NCBI GenBank assembly: GCA_030682835.1
Contig: JAUXNG010000102.1
Location: forward strand, 1 to 64,000
Source: Hydrogenophaga sp.
GTDB taxonomy: Bacteria; Pseudomonadota; Gammaproteobacteria; Burkholderiales; Burkholderiaceae_C
Length of the DNA stretch: 64,000 bases
Direction of reading: 5' to 3'
In this document: positions 18,063 to 26,869 of the stretch, in pieces
How the letters are laid out: every line of letters starts with the position of its first letter
Position numbering within the stretch: position 1 is the stretch's first letter
Position numbers and translations under genes: made by a program
The notes under the pieces: model-generated
The model's input: the letters and a program-made list of their open reading frames with translations, nothing else
Told to the model about the DNA's origin: nothing
The model's database searches: none

Positions 18063-19213
18063 GGTTCTGTTTCCTTCACGGGTGAATCTTGTCGGGCGCT
18101 TGCCGCCAGTTGCTGGGCCGCGGCCCAGGCCTGACCCAGCGCGACGCCTGCGTCGCCACAACCTTTGTCGATCGGTCGGTGCACACGCATTTGCGCTGCC
18201 AGCAGGCGATCGGTGATGCGCTCACGCAGGATGCGGTTGAAGAAGCATCCGCCACCGAGGCACACGTCTCGGCTGCCGTGTTCGCGGGCCGCCCATGTGG
18301 CCCATTCGGCCAGCGCGTCGGCCAGCGCGAGGTGGAAGCCCGCGGCGGCTGCGTCGACGGCATCCGCCGCGGCGTCGAACAGCGCGGGCATGAGGCCGCA
18401 CACGTCGAGGCGGTTCTGTGCATCGATGACCGCGCCGGGCGGCGCGGCGGTCTGTGGGTGTGCAGCGAGCCAGCGCGCTGCCGCCGCCTCCAGCGCCATG
18501 GCGGCTTGCGCTTCATCGGCCTGGCGAACGCACAGGCCCAGCGCACCGGCAGCGGCGTCGAACCAGCGGCCGGTGCTGCTGGTGGGTGGGCAGTTCAGCC
18601 CGCGCGCCAGCATCTGCTGCACGCCAGCGGCCACTCCCTCGCCGACTTGCAGCGCAAAACGCTCGGTGATGTCTGGCCCTTGGCCGAGCGCGTGCAAGGC
18701 GCTCGCCGCCATGCGCCAGGGCTCGCGCGCGGCGCGGTCGCCGCCGGGCAAGGCGAGTGTCGACAGGTGGCCCAGGCGCTGCCACGCCGCGCCATGCAGC
18801 CAGACCAGTTCACCGCCCCAGGCCTGCCCGTCTGTGCCCAGACCCACCCCGTCAAGGGCGAGACCGATGACAGGACCTTCGATGCGCTGCTCGGCCACCA
18901 CGGCCGCGATGTGCGCGTGGTGGTGCTGCACGCCGATGGCGGGCACGCCGAGCGTGGCGGCGAGCTGCACCGAGAGCTGGGTGCTGAAGAAGTCGGGGTG
19001 CAGGTCGTGTGCAATGGCCTGCACCGGCGTGCCCGCCGCTGCGGCCTGCGCCAGCATCGCCGTCACCGAACGCGCCAACGACTCGCAGGCCGCCGGGTCG
19101 CTCAGGTCGCCATGCACCGCCGACCACACGGGCTCACCGTCCACCAGCAGGCAGGCGGTGTTCTTCAGCCAGGCGCCGCAGGCAAGCACGGTGGGCAAAG
19201 GCGCGGTGCTCAT
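18053..19213 (-). CDS. hypF: Hydrogenase maturation carbamoyltransferase, short HypF
   Basis: Transfers a carbamoyl group to HypE in cyanide-ligand synthesis. It is 386 residues and contains only the Kae1/YgjD-like carbamoyltransferase part (VQHHHAHIAAVVAE near residue 98, LALDGVGLGTDGQAWGGEL, and the CLGGGCFFNRIL end). The N-terminal acylphosphatase, zinc-finger and YrdC-like domains of the usual 750-residue HypF are absent. R. eutropha HypF1 is shortened in the same way and is reported to work. It lies between hypB and hypC and overlaps hypC by ten bases. Confidence 0.93.
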   Translation of the reverse strand: MSTAPLPTVLACGAWLKNTACLLVDGEPVWSAVHGDLSDPAACESLARSVTAMLAQAAAAGTPVQAIAHDLHPDFFSTQLSVQLAATLGVPAIGVQHHHAHIAAVVAEQRIEGPVIGLALDGVGLGTDGQAWGGELVWLHGAAWQRLGHLSTLALPGGDRAAREPWRMAASALHALGQGPDITERFALQVGEGVAAGVQQMLARGLNCPPTSSTGRWFDAAAGALGLCVRQADEAQAAMALEAAAARWLAAHPQTAAPPGAVIDAQNRLDVCGLMPALFDAAADAVDAAAAGFHLALADALAEWATWAAREHGSRDVCLGGGCFFNRILRERITDRLLAAQMRVHRPIDKGCGDAGVALGQAWAAAQQLAASARQDSPVKETEPCA

Positions 19214-19239
19214 GGTGCGGTGTTCAGCGTGTGAACGGG

Positions 19240-20286
19240 TCAGAGCGCGGTGTCGGCCGACAGCGCTGCCCGGGCTTTCAACAGCTCGGCTTCGAGCTGC
19301 GTCACGCGTTCGCGCAGCGCGGTTTCGGCCTGGCACGCCGCGGGTTCGTCGTGGTGGTGGTGGCCATGCCCCAGCGCGTGGTCCAGCCAGTGCAGCCAGG
19401 CGTCCATGCCCTCGCCGGTGGTGGCGGAGAGCTGGATGACCTCGATGGCTGGGTTCACGCGGCGCGCCAGCTCGATGCAGCGCGCCACGTCGAACTGCAC
19501 ATGCGGCAACAGGTCGGTCTTGTTGAGGACCATCAGCTTGGAAGCCGCGAACATGTCGGGGTACTTGAGCGGCTTGTCCTCGCCCTCGGTCACCGAAAGG
19601 ATGGCCACCTTGGCGGCTTCGCCCAGGTCCCACATGGCGGGGCAGACCAGGTTGCCCACGTTCTCGATGAACAGCAGGCTGCGGGCGCTGTCGGGGTGAT
19701 GGTGGTCATGCCCATGCGCGTGGTTGTGGTTGTGGTTGTGGTTGTGGTTGTGGTTGTGGTTGTGGTCGTGATGGTCGTGCGCGTGGTGGTCGTGGCTGTG
19801 CAGCTGCGCGAAGGCCTCGGCCACCATGGGCGCATCGAGGTGGCAGCCTTTGCCTGTGTTGACCTGGATGGCGGGTGCACCGGTGGCGCGGATGCGGTCG
19901 GCGTCGAAGCTGGTTTGCTGGTCGCCCTCGATCACCGCCACGTGCAGGCGGGGTGCGTGGGTCTTGAGTGCCTCGATGGTGGCGCACAGCAGCGTGGTCT
20001 TGCCCGAGCCGGGGCTGGACACGAGGTTGAGCGCGGTGACGCCGTGGCCCTCGAAGTGCGCGCGGTTCTGCTGCGCCACCCGATTGTTGGCTCCGAGGAT
20101 GTCGGTCTCCAGCTTGATGGCGCGGGCCTGGCTCATGCCGGGCACCGAGACACGCGCCGCCCCGGCTCCGAAATGCAGGTCGCCATTGGCGGGGTTCATC
20201 TGCACCACGCCGACCTCGGCTGAGGGGCCTTGCAGGTGCCGGGCATGGCCCGGGCTGTTGTCACTGCATCCACAAACGACACACAT
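19240..20286 (-). CDS. hypB: Nickel-donating GTPase HypB
   Basis: GTPase that with HypA delivers nickel to the large subunit. It is 348 residues from the ATG at 20286. Visible are the N-terminal metal motif [10 protein letters not shown], the G1 loop GSGKTTLL near residue 118, the switch and metal site [10 protein letters not shown], and the nucleotide motif NKTD. Between them lies a long His/Asp/Asn stretch of alternating His and Asn, a nickel store of the kind known from some HypB proteins. It is encoded by a pure hexanucleotide repeat. Confidence 0.97.
   Translation of the reverse strand: MCVVCGCSDNSPGHARHLQGPSAEVGVVQMNPANGDLHFGAGAARVSVPGMSQARAIKLETDILGANNRVAQQNRAHFEGHGVTALNLVSSPGSGKTTLLCATIEALKTHAPRLHVAVIEGDQQTSFDADRIRATGAPAIQVNTGKGCHLDAPMVAEAFAQLHSHDHHAHDHHDHNHNHNHNHNHNHNHAHGHDHHHPDSARSLLFIENVGNLVCPAMWDLGEAAKVAILSVTEGEDKPLKYPDMFAASKLMVLNKTDLLPHVQFDVARCIELARRVNPAIEVIQLSATTGEGMDAWLHWLDHALGHGHHHHDEPAACQAETALRERVTQLEAELLKARAALSADTAL
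19720..19767. repeat. Hexanucleotide microsatellite in hypB
   Basis: Seven exact GTGGTT units and one GTGGTC (plus strand) encode alternating His-Asn pairs in HypB. Because the unit is six bases, gain or loss of copies changes the length of the histidine tract without a frameshift. Confidence 0.9.
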
Positions 20287-20343
20287 GTTCTGTCTCCTGA
20301 TCAATATTGAGGGGCGGCAAGCGGCGCAGGGGGTGCTTCATCT

Positions 20344-20685
20344 TCACTCCACCCGCATCTCGAGCACGCGCAGTTCCAGGCCGGCGGTGGGCTGGAGCTG
20401 GTAGCTGCCGCAGGATGGGCAGGCGTCGCCGCGCTGGCCGATGGGCACGGTCTGGCAGCAGCCCATGCACCAGGCCTGGCCCGGCGGGGTTTCGATGTCG
20501 ATCACCGCACCGTCCAGCACCGTGCCGGGCGCCAGGCTTTCCAGCGCAAAGCGCAGCGCCCGCACGTCCACGCCGGCCAGTTGCCCGGCCTCCAGCCGCA
20601 AACTGAGCAGGTGGGTGAATGATTCGCGGGCGGCGGTGGCCTCCACCAGTTGCAGCACCCCGCCGGCGAGGCTGGCTTCATGCAT
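20344..20685 (-). CDS. hypA: Nickel metallochaperone HypA
   Basis: Binds nickel through its N-terminal Met-His-Glu and hands it to the hydrogenase with HypB. At 113 residues it has the family length. It starts MHEASLAGGVLQLVE, with His2 present, and carries the zinc site as two Cys pairs, CMGCC near residue 73 and CPSCGS near residue 89. The start overlaps hoxV by eight bases. Confidence 0.97.
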   Translation of the reverse strand: MHEASLAGGVLQLVEATAARESFTHLLSLRLEAGQLAGVDVRALRFALESLAPGTVLDGAVIDIETPPGQAWCMGCCQTVPIGQRGDACPSCGSYQLQPTAGLELRVLEMRVE

Positions 20686-21844
20686 GGTCGGCCTCCGGTT
20701 CGGTAGACGCGGAGGTGGCTGCCTCGGCGTCCAGGTGAAAAGGCACGCAGGGGTCGAACGCGGCCATCAGCAGCCCGACCGCGCCGGCCTGCGGCTGCTG
20801 CGGATCGAGCGCGCCCAGACGCTGCGCTACCTCGCCCGCGGGGTGGAAGTTCCATTCGGTGGGCGCCAGCACGCGGCAGGCCCGCACCCGCGGCACCACC
20901 CCCACAGCCCCGGCATCGTCGGGCGCCACCTCGAGCTGGTGCACCAGCAGGCCCCGCGCCATCTCGACCCAGGCTAGACCCTGCCGGGGCCCGCTGGCAC
21001 ACGCGCCCCAGGACAACCACTGCGACCCTTGGCCCGGCGCGTCGGGCAGGCACAGGCGCACCAGCTCGGCCAGGCGGCTGCCCAGCAGCGACCAGGGAGT
21101 CAGCGGCAGGTCCATCGGGTCGTGCAGACGGCTCCAGCTGCCGGTGTGGGCGCAGGTGCCGTCGACCTGCGGCGCCAGCCCAAAGCCGGCCTGGGCCGTC
21201 AGGCTGGTGGCCAGGCGGCGCAGGGCGGGCGCGCTGGCGTGGGGGCGCAGGGCGCGGCCGGGGTCGAGCGCCGGCCCGCCATCGAGGCTACGCGCCGCCC
21301 GCACCAGCGCGGGCAGCCAGCCGGCCTGGCGGCGGCTCCAGTCGTCGAGCCAGTCGGCGCCGCAGGCCTGCCAGGCGTGCAGCCAGCGGGCCGGCGGCAT
21401 GTGCAGCCATTCGCGCTCCAGCCAGTCGGCCGTGGCGGGCCAGGGGGCCTCCATCGGCGGCGTCAGCACGGGGCAGCCGGGCAGCGCAGCGCAGGCGGCA
21501 GCCACCACGGCCGTGTCGCCTGGCGCGAGCAGGCGCGGCCAGTCCAGCCCGATGCGACGCACATGTTCCTGCGCGGTTTCCAGGCGCAGGCGCTCGGCGG
21601 TTTCGGCCGGCACCGGCATGAGGCCGGGCATGGCGGCGTCGATGGCGAGCTGGCTGCACAGGCGGTGGGCCTGCCCGCACAGGCTGAACAGGCTGCCCAC
21701 CAGGCCGGGCAGGGCCGACACCGGCTGTCCAGGGGCCAGGCGTGCCGACCAGTCCCGCCGCGTGCTGAGCAGGCTCCCGGGCACGGCTGTGCCGGGGCGC
21801 ACCCGCAGGCTGCCCGCCAGATCGTCCAGCGCCACGGCGCTCAT
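20678..21844 (-). CDS. hoxV: HoxV/HupK-type hydrogenase scaffold
   Basis: Large-subunit-like scaffold protein that receives the Fe(CN)2CO unit before its transfer to HoxG. It is 388 residues, distantly like a [NiFe] large subunit, and keeps only the last motif as DPCVPFH near residue 370, with the nickel ligands incomplete. A CGQAH segment near residue 57 stands where the first motif would be. It overlaps hoxT by four bases and hypA by eight, so the whole stretch is tightly coupled. Confidence 0.9.
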   Translation of the reverse strand: MSAVALDDLAGSLRVRPGTAVPGSLLSTRRDWSARLAPGQPVSALPGLVGSLFSLCGQAHRLCSQLAIDAAMPGLMPVPAETAERLRLETAQEHVRRIGLDWPRLLAPGDTAVVAAACAALPGCPVLTPPMEAPWPATADWLEREWLHMPPARWLHAWQACGADWLDDWSRRQAGWLPALVRAARSLDGGPALDPGRALRPHASAPALRRLATSLTAQAGFGLAPQVDGTCAHTGSWSRLHDPMDLPLTPWSLLGSRLAELVRLCLPDAPGQGSQWLSWGACASGPRQGLAWVEMARGLLVHQLEVAPDDAGAVGVVPRVRACRVLAPTEWNFHPAGEVAQRLGALDPQQPQAGAVGLLMAAFDPCVPFHLDAEAATSASTEPEADHA

Positions 21845-22386
21845 GCGGGCGATCCGGTGGGGGCCGGGCGGCCCATGAAGAAGGCACGACGCGCCGGAAC
21901 GGCCTCGGTCGCAGGCACCACGGGCTGCGCCGCGCGCACCAGCGCCAGCGAGGCTTCGGCGGTCTCCCGTGCCAGCGCCTGGCTGGTGAAACCGTTCATG
22001 GGGGAAAACAGGGCACAGGTCTCGTGGTAGCCCAGGGCCGGGTCAAACGCGCCGATGAACTCGAAGCGCTCGATACCGAAGTCCCGGATGCTCTTGCGCC
22101 CGACGCGGTCGCCGTGTGGCAGCAGCGGCGCCGGCAGGCGCAGCAGGCTCATGAACCACGGCGTGATCAGCACGCCCTCCGCCACCGCATGGATGGGGTC
22201 GCCAGCGGGCGCGTCGGCCCACTCGAACCCGACCGCCTCGACCGACAGCGCCGGGTTGAGCAGCGCCACACCCTGCATGCGCTCGGCCTGGACCCGGCGG
22301 AAATGCACCGCCAGCGCGGCCACGCGCAAGGCCAGCAGCGCGGGTGTGGGGACCGCCGGCGGGGCGGATGCGTCAGGCGTGTTCAT
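21841..22386 (-). CDS. hoxT: HoxT, HybE/HupJ-family assembly chaperone
   Basis: 181-residue accessory protein of the HybE family, thought to guard the signal-bearing small subunit or the assembled pair before Tat export. The family core FLITPWFM-type segment appears as GVLITPWFMSLLRLPAPLL, followed by the GAFDPALGYHETCALFSPM stretch typical of the family. The start at 22386 overlaps the end of hoxR by 14 bases. Confidence 0.9.
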   Translation of the reverse strand: MNTPDASAPPAVPTPALLALRVAALAVHFRRVQAERMQGVALLNPALSVEAVGFEWADAPAGDPIHAVAEGVLITPWFMSLLRLPAPLLPHGDRVGRKSIRDFGIERFEFIGAFDPALGYHETCALFSPMNGFTSQALARETAEASLALVRAAQPVVPATEAVPARRAFFMGRPAPTGSPA

Positions 22387-22615
22387 CGGGCAGCAGCAGG
22401 AACTGGTCGGGTTCGCAGTCGCAGTTGGGGCAGCGCCAGTGCGCCGGCAGAGCCGAGAACGGGGTGCCCGGCGCAATCTGCCACTGCGGGTCGCCGGTGG
22501 CGGGATCGTAGACCCACCAGCAGATCTTGCATTCGAGGCGCGAGCCGGGTTTGAGCACGTCCCGGTTGCCCAGGTACGAGCCTTCAAAACCCTCGAAGTG
22601 GTCGGCGCCGCCCAT
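22373..22615 (-). CDS. hoxR: Hydrogenase-linked rubredoxin HoxR
   Basis: Small electron carrier with one FeS4 site. In R. eutropha it helps make or keep the special proximal cluster of HoxK when oxygen is present. The 80 residues hold both Cys pairs, ECKICWWVYDP and RCPNCDC, with the typical aromatic residues between them. The ATG at 22615 was taken. A GTG at 22621 would give two more residues and a four-base overlap with hoxQ, and is an equally fair start. Confidence 0.93.
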   Translation of the reverse strand: MGGADHFEGFEGSYLGNRDVLKPGSRLECKICWWVYDPATGDPQWQIAPGTPFSALPAHWRCPNCDCEPDQFLLLPDEHA

Positions 22616-22617
22616 GG

Positions 22618-23499
22618 TCACGCGCTTTCAAGGTAGTTCATCACATCGGCCAGCCGCTCGTGCGAGTCGCGCAGGTCTTCGGGTGCGGCCATGGCCACTT
22701 CGGGCATGTCCACCACCTCGACCGTGTTGAGGATCACCTTGTCCATGGAGTTGTAGTACACCACGCGCCAGCAGTTCGGCAGGCGGGTATTGGAGATGCG
22801 GCAGTTGCCATATCCACGCGAGAGCATGAGCACGCGCCCCGTTCCCAGGTGGTGGTCGAGGAAGCCGATGTCTTCGGGCGTGACCAGCAGCAGCGTGAGG
22901 TTGACCACGTGCGGCGTCTGGCCCGGTTTCCAGCCGGCCACCTGGTCGCGGATTTCCTCCACCAGCAGCGGCGCGTTCTGCACATTCGGTGGCAGCGGGC
23001 CCGCCCACTGGGGCATGGCGCCCAGCGGCCAGACATCGTCCTGCGCAATGGCGCGCAGCAGGGCCGGCACGGGGCCGACCTCGATCACGTCGTCGATCAG
23101 CGCGCGCTCGCCATCCACGGTTCGGAAGGTGATGAGTCGCCACACGCCGGCCAGCACCGATTCCTGGATGCGGACTTCCAGCGCACCGTCTTCCTCGCGC
23201 ACCAGCGCGCTGGCCTCGCCCTCACCCAGGATCTGGTTGACCAGGCGCAGGTCGGCCGCGGGCAGTGTGGTGAGCGACACCTGGCCGCCCGGGCCGCGCC
23301 CGGCCGTGCGGTCCAGCAAGGCCAGCACCTGGGCCAGCACCGCGCGGGCGGCGTCGTGACCGGCCAGCTCTTCAGGCTCGGGCAGCACGGGCGGGCGGTA
23401 GGTGTCCATGTCTTTGGGCATGGGCAGGTAGTCCAGCGACTCGTCTTCGCTCTGCGTGCCGGGGCCCAGGGCCACGAGGGGAATGGGGAAATCTTTCAT
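22618..23499 (-). CDS. hoxQ: HoxQ/HupH-type hydrogenase assembly chaperone
   Basis: 293-residue accessory protein of the HupH family, believed to bind the Tat-bearing small subunit with HoxO during cluster insertion. It starts MKDFPIPLVALGPGTQSEDE and ends with the family region SRGYGNCRISNTRLPNCWRV followed by NTVEVVDMPEVA. It lies directly between hoxO and hoxR. The start at 23499 is the first ATG with a conserved amino end. Confidence 0.93.
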   Translation of the reverse strand: MKDFPIPLVALGPGTQSEDESLDYLPMPKDMDTYRPPVLPEPEELAGHDAARAVLAQVLALLDRTAGRGPGGQVSLTTLPAADLRLVNQILGEGEASALVREEDGALEVRIQESVLAGVWRLITFRTVDGERALIDDVIEVGPVPALLRAIAQDDVWPLGAMPQWAGPLPPNVQNAPLLVEEIRDQVAGWKPGQTPHVVNLTLLLVTPEDIGFLDHHLGTGRVLMLSRGYGNCRISNTRLPNCWRVVYYNSMDKVILNTVEVVDMPEVAMAAPEDLRDSHERLADVMNYLESA

Positions 23500-23554
23500 G
23501 CGGCGTCCTTGGGCGTGGGGTTCGTCTGGCGCGGGTCGGCGTTGGTCGGGCGGT

Positions 23555-24067
23555 TCAGTGGCAGCTGCTGTCGCTGCCGGCGGCACTGGCTCCCTGGCTC
23601 ACCACCGGGATGCCGATGGTAGGCGCACGCGAGGGCGGCATGGCCAGTGCGGCGGCCACACCGCTCAGGTACACGTCCCAGTCCTGCATGCCGGCGATAC
23701 CGGTGACGTACTGGCCGTCGCGCAGGAAGATGAGGGTGGGCCAGCGCTGCGAGCCGTAGCGGCGCGCCACCGCGTCTTCGCGCTCGCGCGGCACCACGGC
23801 GATCTGGAACCGGTTGGGGAAACTCTTCATCAGCTCGGGCAGCACGGCGGCCACGTCCTGGCCTTCGGGAAAACGCACCGGGTCGCCGGCGAGCAGCACC
23901 ACCCGGTCGCCACCGCCCGCGCCCCAGGCGGCCACGCTGGTTTCATCGACCCAGGCCGCGCCGAAGTCGCGCGCAAGGCGCATCACCAGCGGGGGCGCGG
24001 GGTTGGTATCGGGCTCCGGCAGGGCAAAGGCACGGCTGGGGGTGGCGGTGTCGGTGTCGGTGTTCAT
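23555..24067 (-). CDS. hoxO: HoxO/HupG-type thioredoxin-like chaperone
   Basis: 170-residue protein with a thioredoxin fold (residues about 30-135, with the RYGSQRWPTLIFLRDGQYV core) but without the redox CxxC pair. It belongs to the HyaE/HupG family that holds the Tat signal of the hydrogenase small subunit. The tail SQGASAAGSDSSCH is unusual in ending with Cys-His. It sits between hoxL and hoxQ, as in R. eutropha. Confidence 0.9.
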   Translation of the reverse strand: MNTDTDTATPSRAFALPEPDTNPAPPLVMRLARDFGAAWVDETSVAAWGAGGGDRVVLLAGDPVRFPEGQDVAAVLPELMKSFPNRFQIAVVPREREDAVARRYGSQRWPTLIFLRDGQYVTGIAGMQDWDVYLSGVAAALAMPPSRAPTIGIPVVSQGASAAGSDSSCH

Positions 24068-24090
24068 GGGGTCTCCGTTGGAATGGGATG

Positions 24091-24396
24091 TCAGGTCTGG
24101 CCCGCCAGCTGCTTCAGCTGCTCGGCGGTCATGTGGGAGGGCAACACAAAGCTGGCGTCGCCGCTGGCGTCCAGGCCCTGCATGGCGCCCAGCACGAGGT
24201 CGAGCGCGCCATTGACTTCGGCCGCCCGGCCGGCGTCGATGCGCTCGCGGGCATCGCCCAGGAACACCAGCAGCCAGTCGCCCGGCTGCACCGTGCCGAC
24301 CAGCGCGATGTTGACGCGGCGGCGCTCGCCGCGGCCTTCGCACCAGGCGTGGCCGGGCTCGATCGCCGTCACTTGCATGGGCATGCCGATGCACAT
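24091..24396 (-). CDS. hoxL: HoxL, HypC-family chaperone of the membrane-bound hydrogenase
   Basis: 101-residue paralogue of HypC dedicated to the large subunit HoxG. It starts MCIGMPMQV with the functional Cys2 and has the VGTVQPGDWLLVFLGDARERID core. The C-terminal helix (LPSHMTAEQLKQLAGQ) is longer than in HypC. It is 3 nt before hoxM's end in the coding order hoxM-hoxL-hoxO. Confidence 0.95.
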   Translation of the reverse strand: MCIGMPMQVTAIEPGHAWCEGRGERRRVNIALVGTVQPGDWLLVFLGDARERIDAGRAAEVNGALDLVLGAMQGLDASGDASFVLPSHMTAEQLKQLAGQT

Positions 24397-24399
24397 GGT

Positions 24400-25077
24400 T
24401 CAGCTCCCCACCGTTGCCGGGAAGAAGCGTTCATCGCCTTCCCTGCAGGCAGCGTCAGGCGCCGGGCGCTGCGTCTCATAGGCGGCCAGCGCGAGCTCGT
24501 CCATCGTCACGGCTTCGCGTTCGCCCAGCGGCGTGCGGCGCGGGGCGGGCTCGCCGCCCCAGCGCGCGATCTGTTCGACGCCACGCGCCAGCGCCTCTTC
24601 CATCGCGGCTTTCACCACCGGGCGCAGGCTGCCGCCGTAGTCGTCCAGTTCCTGCGGCTGGCAGCCGACCAGCAGCACCTGGGCGGGAAACTTGCCGGTG
24701 AGCTGCGCGAGCGAGAGCACTTCCTGGAAACCGGTCTGGTGCAGGCTCATTTTCTTGGCGCCCATGAAGCGGGGCACGGCGTCGTCGCGCACCTCTTTCA
24801 GGGTGCCGGGTTCCAGGCCGTAATCGATGGCGTCGAAGATGAGCAGCGCGTCGGCCGCCTGCACATGCTGGATGAGGTACAGGCCCTGCGTGCCCCCGTC
24901 GATCAGGCTCACGTGCTCGGCGAACTCGTAACGGCGCTGCAGCGCCTCGATGCATCGCACGCCAAAGCCTTCATCGGCCCAGAGCAGGTTGCCAATGCCC
25001 AGCACCACGATGGTCTGGGGCCGCGCGGTGGTGTCACCCGAGGGGTGACAGGTGGATTCGGACGGATGGGCGCTCAT
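24400..25077 (-). CDS. hoxM: Hydrogenase maturation endopeptidase HoxM
   Basis: Nickel-dependent protease that removes the C-terminal peptide of HoxG after the histidine of its second nickel motif. It is 225 residues from the ATG at 25077. The family core begins at residue 25 (VLGIGNLLWADEGFGVRCIE with the first acidic metal ligand). The other ligands are in FDAIDYGL and SLHQTGFQEVL. The first 20 residues are a Ser/Thr/Pro-rich extension. Confidence 0.95.
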   Translation of the reverse strand: MSAHPSESTCHPSGDTTARPQTIVVLGIGNLLWADEGFGVRCIEALQRRYEFAEHVSLIDGGTQGLYLIQHVQAADALLIFDAIDYGLEPGTLKEVRDDAVPRFMGAKKMSLHQTGFQEVLSLAQLTGKFPAQVLLVGCQPQELDDYGGSLRPVVKAAMEEALARGVEQIARWGGEPAPRRTPLGEREAVTMDELALAAYETQRPAPDAACREGDERFFPATVGS

Positions 25078-25099
25078 GTTGGGTGGTCCCGTCAAACGG

Positions 25100-25435
25100 T
25101 CAGTGGGAAGAAGCGGAAAGGTCGGCCGGCGTGGCCGCGCACAGGCGCTTCCAGGCATGGAAGCTGTCCCACGCGGCCTGGTGCGCCAGCCAGAAGCCGG
25201 CGTCGATGCCGAATTGCCGGGCGCAGCGAATCGCGGTGTCGGGCGACATGGCCCGCTGGCCATGCACCAGCTCATGCAGCCGGCGGCGCGACAAGCCCAG
25301 CACCCGCGCCGCCTCACTCTGGCTCAGCCCCAGCGGCGCCAGACAGGTGCGCGCCAGCAGCCGCCCCGGGTGCATGGGCGTGCGCACTGGCACGCCACGC
25401 GGCGGGATGGACCAACTGGCGGCTACCGGCTTCAT
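25100..25435 (-). CDS. HigA-like HTH protein inside the hox operon
   Basis: 111-residue DNA-binding protein of the HigA/XRE family. It has the typical HPGRLLA start, a Cro-type HTH (LGLSQSEAARVLGLSRRRLH near residues 36-55), the HGQRAMSPDTAIRCARQFG helix and the FWLAHQAAWD end. The ATG is 5 nt after the hoxZ stop, and hoxM follows after 22 nt, so it is part of the operon. No HigB-type toxin gene is next to it. It could be a retained antitoxin or a regulator recruited by the locus; the reference hox operon of R. eutropha has nothing here. Confidence 0.85.
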   Translation of the reverse strand: MKPVAASWSIPPRGVPVRTPMHPGRLLARTCLAPLGLSQSEAARVLGLSRRRLHELVHGQRAMSPDTAIRCARQFGIDAGFWLAHQAAWDSFHAWKRLCAATPADLSASSH

Positions 25436-25440
25436 GGCGT

Positions 25441-26172
25441 TCAGTCTTTGAAAGTGCGGCTGCCCGAAATCATCGTGGAGACGATGCTCTGGCGGCCCAT
25501 GATGTCCTCGCGGATCGCGGCGTAGACGTGCAGGATCACGAAGATGATCAGCGCCCACATGCCCATGCGGTGCCAGGTGTGCACGTCCTGGCTCTGGCCC
25601 ATCAGCGGGATCACCCAGCCAAACATCCGCTCCTGCCACGAACCCATCTGCGAGCCCTCGCCGTACAGCGCAAAGCCGGTGACGATCATGAACAGCGTGA
25701 GCATCAGAAAGCCCGAGAACATGGCGAAGCGCGCCAGGGGGTTGTGACCCACATAGCGGCCCGGCCGCGGGATCAGGAAGGCGTACCACTTGAGCATGGT
25801 CAGCACCTCCAGCCAATAGGCCTTCTGGAACACCGGCACCCAGAACATTTCGCGTGCATGGTGGTTGCCCACGATGGCCCAGTACGCGCGGCCCAGCAGG
25901 CCCACCGCCAGCAGGTAGCCGGCCGTGAAGTGGGCAAACCGGATGTAGCCCATCAAATAGTGGTCGCTGGCCTCGCCCGGCATGGTCGGCAGCGGCACGC
26001 CGATGAAGTAGCCCGTAATGGCCAGCACCGTGATGCAGGCGGCGTTGATCCAGTGCCACAGGCGCACCGGCGCCTCGTACACGTAGACCGACTTGGTGTT
26101 CAGACCGTGCGAGACGGCACGCTCGTCGATACCGGTGGCCTCGATGAGTGGATCGTGGGATGTGGTGGACAT
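25441..26172 (-). CDS. hoxZ: Membrane-bound hydrogenase b-type cytochrome HoxZ
   Basis: Dihaem cytochrome b that anchors HoxKG in the membrane and passes electrons to the quinone pool. The 243 residues contain four membrane spans. Probable haem ligands are seen in LWHWINAACI, RFAHFTAGYLL and, in the last span, WHRMGMWALIIFVILHVYAA. It follows hupE here and precedes the HTH gene. Confidence 0.96.
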   Translation of the reverse strand: MSTTSHDPLIEATGIDERAVSHGLNTKSVYVYEAPVRLWHWINAACITVLAITGYFIGVPLPTMPGEASDHYLMGYIRFAHFTAGYLLAVGLLGRAYWAIVGNHHAREMFWVPVFQKAYWLEVLTMLKWYAFLIPRPGRYVGHNPLARFAMFSGFLMLTLFMIVTGFALYGEGSQMGSWQERMFGWVIPLMGQSQDVHTWHRMGMWALIIFVILHVYAAIREDIMGRQSIVSTMISGSRTFKD

Positions 26173-26214
26173 GCAGACCTCCTGAAAACCGTTGCCGTTG
26201 ATCGGGGATGGCGC

Positions 26215-26817
26215 TCAGGCCGCCAGTTGGCCAAACAGGTACAGGCCGGACGCACCCAGCGCCGTGCCAAGGCCGCCCAGCGCCAGGCCGCTGCGCTCGG
26301 CCAGCCAGCGACGGATACCCAGCCCGGCAAGCACGCCGCCGGCGTGCAGCGCGGCCGTGGTCAGCAGGAAACCCAGGGCATAGCCCGCGAAGCCGTTGGC
26401 CGGTGCCTCGCCACCGTGGGCCAGCCCGTGCAGCGCCGCTGCAGCCGCCACCAGACCCAGCCCGGCCGCCGCCGGCACGCGCTGGCGAGCCAGCAGCAGC
26501 AAGGCCCCGAACAGCGCCACCGACAGGGCCACACCCTGCTCCAGGAAGGGCAGGCTCAGACCGGCGGCGCCCAGCACCGCGCCCAGCAGCAGCGCCAGCA
26601 GGAATGCGGCAGGACCTTGCCAGGCCTTGTCTTTCGGCAGCGCCGAGACCGACCACACCCCCACCGCCACCATGGCCAGCAGGTGGTCCAGGCCGAAGGG
26701 ATGCACCAGGCCTTCCATGAGGCTGTGGGTGCCGTGGCCGGGGTGCGCCTGCGCGGCGCCGGCCAGGCCGGCGAGCAGTGTGGCCGCGGCGACGCGACGG
26801 ATGTTCTTCGATTGCAT
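26215..26817 (-). CDS. hupE: HupE/UreJ-family nickel transporter
   Basis: Secondary transporter that lets nickel into the cytoplasm. It is 200 residues from the ATG at 26817. It has a signal-like first segment ending AQAHPGHG and the nickel signature HPFGLDHLLAM (H-x4-DH) near residue 39, then five to six more spans including LHGLAHGGEAP. It is inserted between hoxG and hoxZ, which are adjacent in R. eutropha, and probably supplies nickel to this hydrogenase. Confidence 0.93.
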   Translation of the reverse strand: MQSKNIRRVAAATLLAGLAGAAQAHPGHGTHSLMEGLVHPFGLDHLLAMVAVGVWSVSALPKDKAWQGPAAFLLALLLGAVLGAAGLSLPFLEQGVALSVALFGALLLLARQRVPAAAGLGLVAAAAALHGLAHGGEAPANGFAGYALGFLLTTAALHAGGVLAGLGIRRWLAERSGLALGGLGTALGASGLYLFGQLAA

Positions 26818-26869
26818 GTGTTTCTCCTCGTGTGGGTTCAATTCCGGGATGCACGCCGAGTCCGTCCCA

